A DNA stretch of 12,974 nucleotides from Acidobacteriota bacterium (GCA_021851625.1 JAJZCX010000012.1:1-12974); one strand, 5' to 3'. Shown: positions 1 to 6,590, counted from the first letter of the stretch. Notes: a model not told the origin generated them from the sequence alone. Translations and numbers: made by a program.

Positions 1-1102
1 TAGTTACAGAATCCCCATTTTCTTGGACAGGGGCAATGGGTAGAAAGTTGGGTCGATACTCCGTATTGCGTCCGTGGTAATACCCGATGCTGAAGGTGCC
101 ATTCTCAAAGACCTTTTCTACTTTGGCAAAGGCAGCATATCCGGAGGAGGGCGCGGTAAATGTGGGGATGTTTGTCGTACCTACGCGAAACGTATCGTTG
201 GATGCATATCCAGAGGCAAGAATTCCAGACCATCCTTTATGCTGGCCGGTTTTCAAAACAAAATGCTCAATAGCGGTGTTATAGCTTCCATAATCCGCAC
301 CGGCAGCCAGCTTGAATCCCGACTCATCGCTGGGCTGCACAGGAACATAGTTCACCGTTCCGCCCAGACTATCGAACCAGCGATTCGAAGGTGCTCCCGG
401 CCCGTAATCTACGTTGATATCAGAAATCATGTCCATGATAGGAATCTGCGTCGTCTGCCATTGCCCATTGTTTGAAATCATGTTGTTCATTGGAATGCCA
501 TCGAGCAGAAAGCTGATACCGTTCCTCAAGATGTCGCCGTTCACGCTGGACCAGCCGCCCTTTACGCCGCGAACTACCACTTCGCTGCGCGCGGTTGCTG
601 CCACGCCTCCGTAACCATAGACAAATACGCCCGGGGCAGCAGTTAACGCTTGAGCAGCACTGCCAAATGGACCAGCAACGCCCTCAATTTCACTGCTAGT
701 GATGGTTGCCTGCGTTACAGATGTCTCCGGGGAACCTTGAGCGGTTACCTTTACGGACTGTTTTACCGACGAGAGACTGAGAACTATGGGAGTCGTCACA
801 TCCTGGCCCTGCTGAATGTTTATATCCGATTCTGAAAATTCGGAGTATCCATCTTTGGTCACGGTCAACTGATACTTGCCAATCGGTAAGTCGGGAACAC
901 TGTAGTTGCCGTCCTCATCCGTAGTCACGGTTCGTATTGCTTTTGTGGAGATGTTGGTGAAGGTGATGGTTGCCTGCGTGACTGGATTTCCTTTAAAATT
1001 GGTGATATTTCCTTCAGCTTTTCCAGTATCCGCAGCGTAAGCAGATGGCGCAAGGGTGCTAAGAAATATCATCGCCATGGCGATTCTTTTTACGAAATAC
1101 AC
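1..1102 (-). CDS. TonB-dependent receptor with N-terminal carboxypeptidase-regulatory-like domain (partial, C-terminus beyond window)
   Basis: Outer-membrane active transporter, probably for a siderophore, glycan or other large nutrient; the substrate cannot be told from this part. The frame is open from a GTG at 1102 down to base 1 (367 residues seen). The start is chosen because GAGG lies 5 bases upstream and because it gives a good signal peptide: basic MYFVKR, hydrophobic core, likely cleavage after S-A-Y-A (residue 23). The inner ATGs at residues 9 and 11 would lose the basic residues. Residues about 30-109 form a CarboxypepD_reg-like beta domain (DEDGNYSVPDLPIGKYQLTV). A plug domain follows at about 130-252 (ALTAAPGV, SEVVVRGV, ISFLLDGIPMN, INVDYGPGAPS, DSLGGTVNYVP), then the first barrel strands. 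This domain order is typical of Acidobacteriota and Bacteroidota receptors. No clear TonB box was seen beyond a V-K-V-T-A stretch at 116-120. G+C looks lower than in the genes to the right. Confidence 0.92.
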   Translation of the reverse strand, partial: MYFVKRIAMAMIFLSTLAPSAYAADTGKAEGNITNFKGNPVTQATITFTNISTKAIRTVTTDEDGNYSVPDLPIGKYQLTVTKDGYSEFSESDINIQQGQDVTTPIVLSLSSVKQSVKVTAQGSPETSVTQATITSSEIEGVAGPFGSAAQALTAAPGVFVYGYGGVAATARSEVVVRGVKGGWSSVNGDILRNGISFLLDGIPMNNMISNNGQWQTTQIPIMDMISDINVDYGPGAPSNRWFDSLGGTVNYVPVQPSDESGFKLAAGADYGSYNTAIEHFVLKTGQHKGWSGILASGYASNDTFRVGTTNIPTFTAPSSGYAAFAKVEKVFENGTFSIGYYHGRNTEYRPNFLPIAPVQENGDSVT

Positions 1103-1359
1103 AATGTCCTCGTTTCATTTGCAATGAGATATGGGAGATAGACGCTTCCCAAGGCGTGCGTGGGGAAGTGACTAGCGTGCGTCCCTGAACAGCAGCAGTT
1201 CTGTTGTTGTTGAGTGTCCACAAACGTGATGAACGCAGGGTGAGCCATCGATGAATTTGTGGTGACGGCAGCGTTAACAGAAAATGACTGGGAGAGATTT
1301 TCAAATGCAGACATGCGCAGCATGTTTGCACTGAAGACTAAAATGGTCTCGCATTAAAT
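1103..1359. other. Intergenic stretch upstream of the TonB receptor, no gene seen
   Basis: No reading frame here resembles a protein on either strand. The stretch holds the leader of the leftward receptor gene, the direct repeats listed separately (1154-1182), and a purine/pyrimidine-alternating imperfect hairpin at 1188-1211. In that hairpin AACAGCAGCAG faces CTGTTGTTGTT, with two G.U pairs if read as plus-strand RNA, and there is no U-tract. No good sigma-70 promoter was found for the receptor; the nearest is TTGGGA / TATCTC with a short 15-base spacer on the minus strand. Confidence 0.5.
1145..1182 (-). promoter_or_regulatory. Possible operator: 8-bp direct repeats 21 bp apart plus an inverted repeat
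   Basis: GCGTGCGT occurs at 1154-1161 and again at 1175-1182. The start-to-start distance is 21 bp, two helical turns, so a protein could contact both copies on one face. The left copy lies within an inverted repeat, CTTCCC (1145-1150) and GGGAAG (1163-1168). The site is 43-80 bases upstream of the receptor's GTG start, where an operator would be expected. No known regulator site is recognised and an 8-bp match could be chance. Confidence 0.25.
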
Positions 1360-1539
1360 GTGATTGAATTTGTCCAAGTTTGCCGCAAGATGTGGATGGA
1401 ATGGAAATTCTTGGAAGCTGCTTATTCCAAAGATAAATTTGGCTGGAAATTTGACCTTGGTCGCGCCGATCTCTTGGCGGAGGAAGCGCGACCCAGGGAA
1501 GAGGCGCTGCACGATGGAACTTCACAATCCGCAGGCTAG
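1360..1539 (+). CDS. Possible small hypothetical protein (59 aa), doubtful
   Basis: A frame open from 1342 to a TAG at 1537-1539 gives 59 residues from a GTG at 1360, or 49 from an ATG at 1390. The product is rich in Trp and charged residues: W-M-E-W-K-F near the start, then KDKFGWKFDLGRADLLAEEA, and a hydrophilic tail. The second half could form an amphipathic helix. Its stop abuts the ATG of the receptor remnant (TAG then ATG at 1540), which would suit translational coupling. Against it: no ribosome-binding site at either start, no family recognised, and an open frame of this size is expected by chance. It could also be a fragment of an older gene. Confidence 0.2.
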   Translation: MIEFVQVCRKMWMEWKFLEAAYSKDKFGWKFDLGRADLLAEEARPREEALHDGTSQSAG

Positions 1540-2049
1540 ATGCGCACCCTGCGTGCCTTGTTTGCCCTCACATTTTTTATGTTGAGCTGCTCGCGTTCCC
1601 GGCAGTGCTTTGGGCTGGCGTGACGGGCAGCATCTCCGGCACGGTGCGCGACGCGCGGTGCGGCGGTACACATTGAAACCTCCAGCGTGGATGAGCTGCA
1701 GTTCACGCCCGGCCCGCTGCATCTGCATCACAATCCGCGCAGTGCCGGACACAACTACTGCAACACGGCGCTCTTTGCCATGCAGCCGCTGGGCACGCGG
1801 GGCAATGCCAAGCGCAGATTCTTCCCTGGCCCCGGCATGGACAACACGGATCTGGCGTTGTTGAAGAATTTCTCTCTGTCGCAGGCGCGTTCACTGCAAC
1901 TGCGCTTGGAGAGCTTCAACACCTTCAACCACGCGCAGCTTTTAAGCGCAGGCGCGGTGGATGGCAACATCAGCAGCGCAACGTTTGGTCAGGCGGTCAG
2001 CGCGGCTAGTCCACGCATTGTGCAGGTTGCGGCCAAGGTCATATTTTGA
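1540..2049 (+). pseudogene. Remnant of an Oar-like TonB-dependent receptor (internal deletion, frameshifts)
   Basis: The two ends of a receptor are joined with most of the middle missing. From ATG 1540, MRTLRALFALTFFML reads as the start of a signal peptide. The continuation LLAFPAVLWAG then V-T-G-S-I-S-G-T-V-R-D-A, the hallmark opening of the CarboxypepD_reg domain of these receptors, is in another frame (from about 1587). After about 1656 the frame shifts back, passes G-A-A-V, and runs to a TGA at 2047-2049 as a receptor C-terminus: NPRSAGHNYCNTALF, then R-F-F-P-G-P-G-M-D-N-T-D-L-A-L-L-K-N-F, ESFNTFNHAQ, and D-G-N-I-S-S-A-T-F-G-Q, ending in A-A-K-V-I-F. About 170 codons remain of a family usually near 1000-1200. 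The deletion joint lies around 1669-1687. The intact-looking tail suggests fairly recent decay. Confidence 0.75.
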
Positions 2050-2113
2050 CCGCGCAGGCTGAGCGTTGAGGATGCGCAGCGGCAAACTGTTTTATCCTGA
2101 GACGGAGACATCT

Positions 2114-2977
2114 ATGACAACCTCCGCATCGATTGCCACGCCCGTTCGAGAGATTTCCATCGCGCACAGTCCGGACTCGGACGACGCCTTCATGTTTTAC
2201 GCTCTGGCCACGGACAAGGTGACCGTGCCCGGACTGAAGTTCACGCACACGCTCTGCGACATTGAGACGCTGAACCAGCGTGCCCTGCGCGAGGCATTCT
2301 ATGACGTGACCGCCGTCAGCTTCCATGCCTATCCGTATTTGCAGGAGAAGTACGCGCTGATGCCCTGCGGCGGCAGCGTGGGCGAGGGCTACGGCCCGAT
2401 GATCGTCGCGCGCCGTCCGATGACGCTCGAACAGGCCAGCCGCACGCGCATCGCTATTCCCGGCACACTGACCACGGCCAATCTCGCGCTGCGCATTATT
2501 TTGCCGGGCGTGGAGACGGAAGTGGTGCCTTTTGATCAGATCATTCCTCAGGTGCTGGCCGGCAAGTTCGAGGCTGGCCTGATTATTCACGAGGGGCAGT
2601 TGACCTATGCGCGCGACGGCCTGCACTTGGTGCTGGACGCGGGCCAGTGGTGGCGAGAGCAGATGGGTCTGCCGCTGCCGCTGGGCGGCAATGCGATTCG
2701 CCGCGATCTTGGCCCGGAGCTGCACAAGAAGATCAACGATGCGCTGCGTGCCAGCATCCGCTATGCTCTCGACCATCGGGAGGACGCGCTGCACCACGCC
2801 ATGCAATTTGCCCGCGATTTGGACACGCGCGACGCCAACCGTTTCGTCGGCATGTATGTGAATGAGCGCACGCTCGACTACGGCGAAGATGGGCGCGCGG
2901 CCATTCGCCGACTGCTCGAACTGGGCCACGAGCGCGGCATCCTTCCCCACGCTCCGCGCGTGGATTTTGTGGGGTAG
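2114..2977 (+). CDS. mqnD: 1,4-dihydroxy-6-naphthoate synthase-type protein (MqnD), futalosine menaquinone pathway
   Basis: In the futalosine route MqnD turns cyclic dehypoxanthine futalosine into 1,4-dihydroxy-6-naphthoate; it is a soluble enzyme with a periplasmic-binding-protein-like fold. The 287-residue product matches the usual 270-290. Family marks are S-P-D-S-D-D-A-F-M-F-Y near residue 18, F-Y-D-V-T-A-V-S-F-H, G-E-G-Y-G-P-M-I-V, I-A-I-P-G-T-L-T-T-A, I-I-H-E-G-Q-L-T-Y and L-P-L-P-L-G-G-N-A-I. The start at ATG 2114 has GGAG 8 bases upstream; in-frame TTG 2066 and ATG 2072 would add a hydrophilic tail outside the family core and have poorer sites. It heads a tight run of four rightward genes. 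The relative MqnA shares the fold, but the length and the HEGQLTY/LPLGGNAI motifs favour MqnD. No other menaquinone gene is certain in the window. Confidence 0.85.
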   Translation: MTTSASIATPVREISIAHSPDSDDAFMFYALATDKVTVPGLKFTHTLCDIETLNQRALREAFYDVTAVSFHAYPYLQEKYALMPCGGSVGEGYGPMIVARRPMTLEQASRTRIAIPGTLTTANLALRIILPGVETEVVPFDQIIPQVLAGKFEAGLIIHEGQLTYARDGLHLVLDAGQWWREQMGLPLPLGGNAIRRDLGPELHKKINDALRASIRYALDHREDALHHAMQFARDLDTRDANRFVGMYVNERTLDYGEDGRAAIRRLLELGHERGILPHAPRVDFVG

Positions 2978-2982
2978 AGTTG

Positions 2983-3771
2983 ATGCCGGAGTCCTGTCCG
3001 CTCTTCGATCATGTGCTCGACGCGCCGTCAGCATTTACACCGGAAGATTTGGTGGATGCAGTGCGTGAATCAAAAGGGTTGCCAGGCATAAGCGTTCCGG
3101 CACTCTGCGTGCTGGATTTTGACGGTGACCTGACTGATTGGCTTGTGCAGCAGGGCATGGCGACGCCGTTTCTTCCTTGGGCCTGTTTCCACACCACGAT
3201 GTACGTGGTCGAGATCGAGGGAGTCCGCTGTGGCATCGTCGCCCGCACGATTGGTGGGCCGTATGCGGTGCTGATTGCCGAACAGCTTCGCGTCTCTGGA
3301 GTGCAATTGATTTTGGGAATTACCTCCGCCGGACGCATCGCTCCCTTGCTACCGCTGCCAAGCTTTGTAGTCGCCACCGGCGCGGTGCGCGATGAAGGTA
3401 CATCCATGCACTATCTTCCACCCAGCGAAACCGTTCTTTGCCCCACGCCGATTGCAGACTTGCTCCGTGAGGAATTTCTGCAACTGGGAACAACCAAGCA
3501 AGGCACAGTCTGGACAACAGACGCGCCGTATCGAGAAACTGGGGAACAAATTCAGCGCCACGCTGCTGCTGGAGTGCTGGCTGTCGAAATGCAAACCGCC
3601 TCGCTCTTTGCGTTTGCCTCTGTCAAAAAAGTGCATGTGGGTATGGTTGCGCATCTCACCAATGCAACAGATCATGCGCACGAACAGTTTGACAAGGGGA
3701 CAGAAGAGGATGGACTTGCGATTCTGCGTGCCCTGCTGCGTGCGGGACAAAAATTTCTTAAGGAAACGTGA
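2983..3771 (+). CDS. Nucleoside phosphorylase family protein (uridine/purine phosphorylase-like)
   Basis: Member of the PNP/UDP phosphorylase superfamily, which splits the glycosidic bond of a nucleoside with phosphate (or water in the nucleosidases). The 262 residues include R-T-I-G-G-P-Y-A-V, G-I-T-S-A-G-R-I, the signature T-G-A-V-R-D-E-G-T-S-M-H-Y (R136, D137, E138), T-V-W-T-T-D-A-P-Y-R-E-T with D180, and A-V-E-M-Q-T-A-S (E202, M203). E-M-Q stands where uridine phosphorylase has E-M-E, so substrate choice is uncertain. ATG 2983 is 5 bases after the mqnD stop with only a weak ribosome site (GGGG/AGAG), which suggests translational coupling. Because it is coupled to mqnD, it could serve the futalosine-cleavage step normally done by MqnB or MTAN; this is inference, and the sequence does not look like classical MqnB. 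Otherwise it is a salvage enzyme. Confidence 0.82.
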   Translation: MPESCPLFDHVLDAPSAFTPEDLVDAVRESKGLPGISVPALCVLDFDGDLTDWLVQQGMATPFLPWACFHTTMYVVEIEGVRCGIVARTIGGPYAVLIAEQLRVSGVQLILGITSAGRIAPLLPLPSFVVATGAVRDEGTSMHYLPPSETVLCPTPIADLLREEFLQLGTTKQGTVWTTDAPYRETGEQIQRHAAAGVLAVEMQTASLFAFASVKKVHVGMVAHLTNATDHAHEQFDKGTEEDGLAILRALLRAGQKFLKET

Positions 3772-3778
3772 GCACCGC

Positions 3779-4381
3779 ATGAACCGACACGAGCACTGGA
3801 ACACCATCTACGACTCGAAACGTGACGATGAGATGAGTTGGACGCAGAGCGAGCCAGAGTTGTCACTGCGACTGATTGGCTCGGTCTGTCCGAATGGCAG
3901 TGTTGTGGATGTTGGCGGAGGCAATTCCGTACTTGCCGCACGGCTTTTGGAGCGTGGGTATGCGGTCACAGTTTTGGACATTGCCGAATCCGCCTTGGCG
4001 CGTGCCCGCGCGCACATGGGCGCAGCGGCGGAGAAGATCGTGTGGGTGACAGCCGACATTACTGAGGAACCCGTGCTTGCCACCAGTGATGTTTGGCATG
4101 ACCGAGCGGTCTTTCATTTTTTGACGGAACCGGCGGATCGCGCGGCCTATCGCAGAGTCTTGGAACGAACGCTCCCCGTGGGCGGCCATGCCGTGATGGC
4201 AACCTTTGCGCTGGACGGCCCGGAGAAATGCAGCGGCCTGCCCGTGCAACGCTATGATGGCGCGGCGCTGGCAGCAGAGTTGGGCGCTCGCTTTACTTTG
4301 CTACGCAGTTCTCCGCAGATGCATACCACGCCGCAGGGAAAATCTCAGTCCTTTCAGTACAGCCTATTTCGGCGCGTCTGA
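3779..4381 (+). CDS. Class I SAM-dependent methyltransferase
   Basis: Small cytosolic methyltransferase of 200 residues with a Rossmann fold. The opening H-W-N-T-I-Y-D-S-K and E-M-S-W-T-Q-S-E-P is a common signature of this bacterial subgroup. Motif I is V-V-D-V-G-G-G-N-S (residues 42-50), the acidic end of strand 2 is D67 (V-L-D-I-A), the motif III region is T-A-D-I (D93), and motif IV is D-V-W-H-D-R-A-V-F-H-F. The C-terminal end (QSFQYSLFRRV) is complete. The start at ATG 3779 lies 7 bases after the preceding stop; the same frame stays open upstream to 3392 but there it only shadows the phosphorylase. An AAGG lies about 15 bases upstream, rather far. The substrate is unknown. A methyl step also ends menaquinone synthesis (MenG/UbiE), but this protein lacks the length and motifs of UbiE, so that role is not claimed. 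Confidence 0.85.
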   Translation: MNRHEHWNTIYDSKRDDEMSWTQSEPELSLRLIGSVCPNGSVVDVGGGNSVLAARLLERGYAVTVLDIAESALARARAHMGAAAEKIVWVTADITEEPVLATSDVWHDRAVFHFLTEPADRAAYRRVLERTLPVGGHAVMATFALDGPEKCSGLPVQRYDGAALAAELGARFTLLRSSPQMHTTPQGKSQSFQYSLFRRV

Positions 4382-4437
4382 CACCACAGCCCGGTAATGT
4401 TCGCGCAGGGTTTCGCCGATATTCCCACTGAGGTTCT

Positions 4438-5412
4438 ATGGTGGAACGGCGCATTCTTCTTACCGAACCCGATACTGAGCGCGCTGAACGCCTGACGCAG
4501 ATGCTGCAAGCCATGCAGTATACGGTGGAGCGCGCGGAAAACGGATTGGCTGCTCTGCAACGCCTGCAGGATGCCAGCACGCCGGAGATGGCGTTGTTGA
4601 GTACCGACTCGCCGCTGCTGGGCGGAGCCGAAGTGGCGCTTGAGGTGCGCCGCCGCGCGCGCCGCCATCAGCTTTGGCTGATGCTGATGAGCGAAAAACC
4701 CAGCGCGGAGCAGGTTGCGATGGCCCACGACGCCGGTATCGACGAGTTCCTCGTCCAGCCAGTCTCTGAAGCTGAGCTGCGCATGCGCATCCGCACCGGC
4801 GAACGCGTTCTGGCCGTCTATCGTGAGCTGGCCGACGCAGCCGCTGCGCGCGAGTTTCACTCCACGCATGACCCGCTTACCGGAGCTTGGCGGCGCGAGG
4901 CCATGCTGGATCTGCTGTTTCAAGAGACTGACCGTGTGCAGCGTTTACGTACTCCGTTATCGCTGCTGCTGCTGGACGTGGACCGCTTCAGCGCTTTGAA
5001 TCTGCGCCACGGCTGCGTGTTGGGCGACAAGGTGCTGCCGCTGCTCATCAGCCGCGTGCGCAATCAGCTTCGCAGCTATGACATGGTGGGCCGCGTGGAT
5101 GAAGATGAGTTTCTTCTGGCGCTGCCCGGCTGCGTGCTGGCACATGCCGAGCAGCAGGCCAATCGCCTGCGCCAGAGCATTGCCCGTCGTCCCTTCGTCA
5201 TCGATGGCGTAGAGGTGCAGATCACCGTCAGTATCGGCGCGGCGGAGAGCCTGGGCCGCTCGCCTCTGGTGGTGTTGCGCGAGGCTGAGCGCGCTCTGGC
5301 CCTAGCCAAACAGCGCGGCAGAAACTGCGCCGTGGCTTATACGCAATCCGCTGCCACGCAAGTGCAGCGGCCCGAATCACGCCGCAAAGTGGCCACGGGC
5401 ACGCCCGCGTAG
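4438..5412 (+). CDS. Degenerate receiver - degenerate GGDEF protein, likely c-di-GMP binding
   Basis: 324 residues: receiver fold (about 4-120), short linker helix, GGDEF domain (about 138-305). In the receiver the phospho-acceptor position is S55 (L-L-S-T-D-S-P), the conserved Lys is Q107 (F-L-V-Q-P), and the acidic pair is E10-P11, so normal phosphorylation is unlikely. In the GGDEF domain the frame marks D-P-L-T-G (145-149), D-V-D-R-F (metal Asp 180/182), G-D-K-V-L and V-S-I-G-A are kept, but the active loop reads D-E-D-E-F (221-225) where GGDEF or GGEEF is expected. The inhibitory-site motif RxxD is intact as R212-S-Y-D215 at the usual spacing. Caulobacter PopA shows the same logic (inactive GGDEF, working I-site) and binds c-di-GMP. 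ATG 4438 has GAGG 6 bases upstream. It may be expressed with the three genes before it (56-base gap) or from its own promoter. Confidence 0.88.
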   Translation: MVERRILLTEPDTERAERLTQMLQAMQYTVERAENGLAALQRLQDASTPEMALLSTDSPLLGGAEVALEVRRRARRHQLWLMLMSEKPSAEQVAMAHDAGIDEFLVQPVSEAELRMRIRTGERVLAVYRELADAAAAREFHSTHDPLTGAWRREAMLDLLFQETDRVQRLRTPLSLLLLDVDRFSALNLRHGCVLGDKVLPLLISRVRNQLRSYDMVGRVDEDEFLLALPGCVLAHAEQQANRLRQSIARRPFVIDGVEVQITVSIGAAESLGRSPLVVLREAERALALAKQRGRNCAVAYTQSAATQVQRPESRRKVATGTPA

Positions 5413-5452
5413 TCCACTGGGTAAACCCTCCCCAGCCGCAATTACAAAACTC

Positions 5453-5484
5453 TTACAGTCACCGCCATCCAGCGCTGCTATGGT
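5453..5484 (+). promoter_or_regulatory. Weak promoter candidate before the desaturase
   Basis: In the 130-base gap before the desaturase, TTACAG (5453-5458) and TATGGT (5479-5484) resemble -35 and -10 boxes, but the spacer is 20 bases, longer than usual. A leader of about 50 bases would result. No terminator with a T-tract was found for the GGDEF gene upstream; CTGGG/CCCAG at 5417-5435 is only a 5-bp stem. Confidence 0.2.
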
Positions 5485-5542
5485 CAGGAGTGTGCGCTGT
5501 TGCAGGCCACGGATCGACCCAGTTTGTCATTGAGGTGTATTT

Positions 5543-6484
5543 GTGACTCCCAACTCCTCCATTGCAGAAGCTCCCGTTCTCACGTCTGATGTTTCCGCAT
5601 TCGAGTCTCCAGCCGCGTCCGCGCAGTCGCCGGTTCCCATGATGGGCCGCGCCCGGCAGCAGGATCATTTGACGCTGACGACGACCATTTTCTTCGCGCT
5701 CTTTCATCTGGGCGCGATTGCCGCGCTCTTCTTTTTCAGTTGGAGAGCGCTGGCAGTTTTGGTGGTCACGTATTTCTTTTCCATCAATGTGGGTATTGGC
5801 ATGGGCTATCACCGACTGCTGACGCATCGCGGCTACAAGGTTCCCAAGTGGCTGGAATACGCCATTGCCATTTGCGGCACGCTGGCTTTGGAAGGCGGGC
5901 CAATCTTCTGGGTGGCCACGCATCGCGTGCATCACCAACACAGCGATCATCCCGGCGATCCGCACACACCGCGCGAGGGCACATGGTGGGCGCACGCTGG
6001 CTGGATTTTAAGCGGCAAGGCCATGCACAGCGAAACCGCGATCCTCTCCCGCTACGCGCCCGATCTGGCCAAGGATCGCTTCTATGTTCTGCTCAGCAAA
6101 TACCACTGGGTTCCGCTGACGACGCTGGGCGTTGTACTGCTGGCGCTGGGCGGCTGGCCTTGGGTTCTGTGGGGTATCTTCCTGCGCGTCACGTTGGGCC
6201 TACATGCCACGTGGCTGGTGAACTCTGCCACGCACCTGTGGGGTTCGCGCCGCTTTGCCACGCGCGATGACTCCCGCAATAGTTGGTGGGTAGCCTTGCT
6301 GACCGGTGGCGAGGGTTGGCACAATAACCACCACGCGCATCCCGTCTCGGCACGCCATGGATTGACCTGGTATGAAGTGGATCCGAATTATTACGGCATC
6401 TGGCTGCTCAAAAAATTAGGACTGGCCAAACAGGTCAAGGTTGCACAATTTGATCCGAACGATCCAAAGCCAGCGGGCGTATGA
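5543..6484 (+). CDS. Membrane fatty-acid desaturase (delta-9 / stearoyl-CoA desaturase-like)
   Basis: Integral membrane di-iron enzyme that uses O2 to put a cis double bond in an acyl chain, raising membrane fluidity. The 313 residues hold the three histidine boxes of the class: H90-R-L-L-T-H95, H127-R-V-H-H131-Q-H, and E-G-W-H260-N-N-H-H264, plus N-S-A-T-H-L-W-G. Hydrophobic pairs flank the boxes (about 48-86, 100-122, 188-220), as expected for a four-helix membrane protein. The first 35 residues are Ser/Ala/Pro-rich and poorly conserved. The GTG start at 5543 is preceded by GAGGTG with a 5-base gap. Whether acyl-lipid or acyl-CoA is the substrate cannot be told. Intrinsic terminator follows at 6539. 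An aerobic or microaerobic life is implied. Confidence 0.92.
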   Translation: MTPNSSIAEAPVLTSDVSAFESPAASAQSPVPMMGRARQQDHLTLTTTIFFALFHLGAIAALFFFSWRALAVLVVTYFFSINVGIGMGYHRLLTHRGYKVPKWLEYAIAICGTLALEGGPIFWVATHRVHHQHSDHPGDPHTPREGTWWAHAGWILSGKAMHSETAILSRYAPDLAKDRFYVLLSKYHWVPLTTLGVVLLALGGWPWVLWGIFLRVTLGLHATWLVNSATHLWGSRRFATRDDSRNSWWVALLTGGEGWHNNHHAHPVSARHGLTWYEVDPNYYGIWLLKKLGLAKQVKVAQFDPNDPKPAGV

Positions 6485-6538
6485 TGACGGCACCGGGGCA
6501 TCAGCTCCGATACTGACGTAAAGCCCCTCAAATATCGA

Positions 6539-6570
6539 GCCTGGCCGCTATACTGCGGTCAGGCTTTTTT
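6539..6570 (+). terminator. Rho-independent terminator after the desaturase
   Basis: GCCTGGCCGC (6539-6548) pairs with GCGGTCAGGC (6555-6564) over 10 bp, with one G.U, around the loop TATACT, followed directly by six T (6565-6570). This is a strong intrinsic terminator for the desaturase transcript. It ends only 20 bases before the kinase ATG, so the kinase needs its own promoter or read-through. Confidence 0.88.
6546..6554 (+). promoter_or_regulatory. Possible -10 box (CGCTATACT) in the terminator loop, for the kinase-regulator pair
   Basis: TATACT matches the sigma-70 -10 box at 5 of 6 bases. Initiation about 7 bases later (near 6561) would give a leader of about 30 bases that lacks the left stem arm and so would not be stopped by the terminator. 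A nearly identical string, CGCTACACT, lies at 8688-8696 before lptFG. No convincing -35 box is seen around 6526-6532, so this remains a candidate. Confidence 0.3.
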
Positions 6571-6590
6571 CTGAGCGCTTTTATCAGCCT

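Noticed and set aside
1188..1211. Hairpin AACAGCAGCAG / CTGTTGTTGTT as a terminator or small RNA
   Set aside because: The stem needs a 2-4 base loop and two G.U pairs, lacks a T-tract, and may be just a simple-repeat run.
2039..3034. 331-codon open frame on the minus strand
   Set aside because: It lies wholly antisense to mqnD. It is low-complexity Ala/Arg/His-rich and matches no family, as expected for the shadow of a GC-rich gene.
3392..3778. Upstream extension of the methyltransferase frame (329 codons in all)
   Set aside because: The extension overlaps the phosphorylase in another frame and shows no domain; the family N-terminus H-W-N-T-I-Y begins just after ATG 3779.
4354..4923. 189-codon minus-strand frame
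   Set aside because: Antisense to the well-recognised receiver-GGDEF gene; no family features.
5417..5435. Possible terminator after the GGDEF gene (CTGGG/CCCAG)
   Set aside because: Only 5 bp of stem with a 9-base loop and no T-tract.
5459..5995. 178-codon minus-strand frame
   Set aside because: Antisense to the desaturase and its leader; composition is that of a shadow frame.
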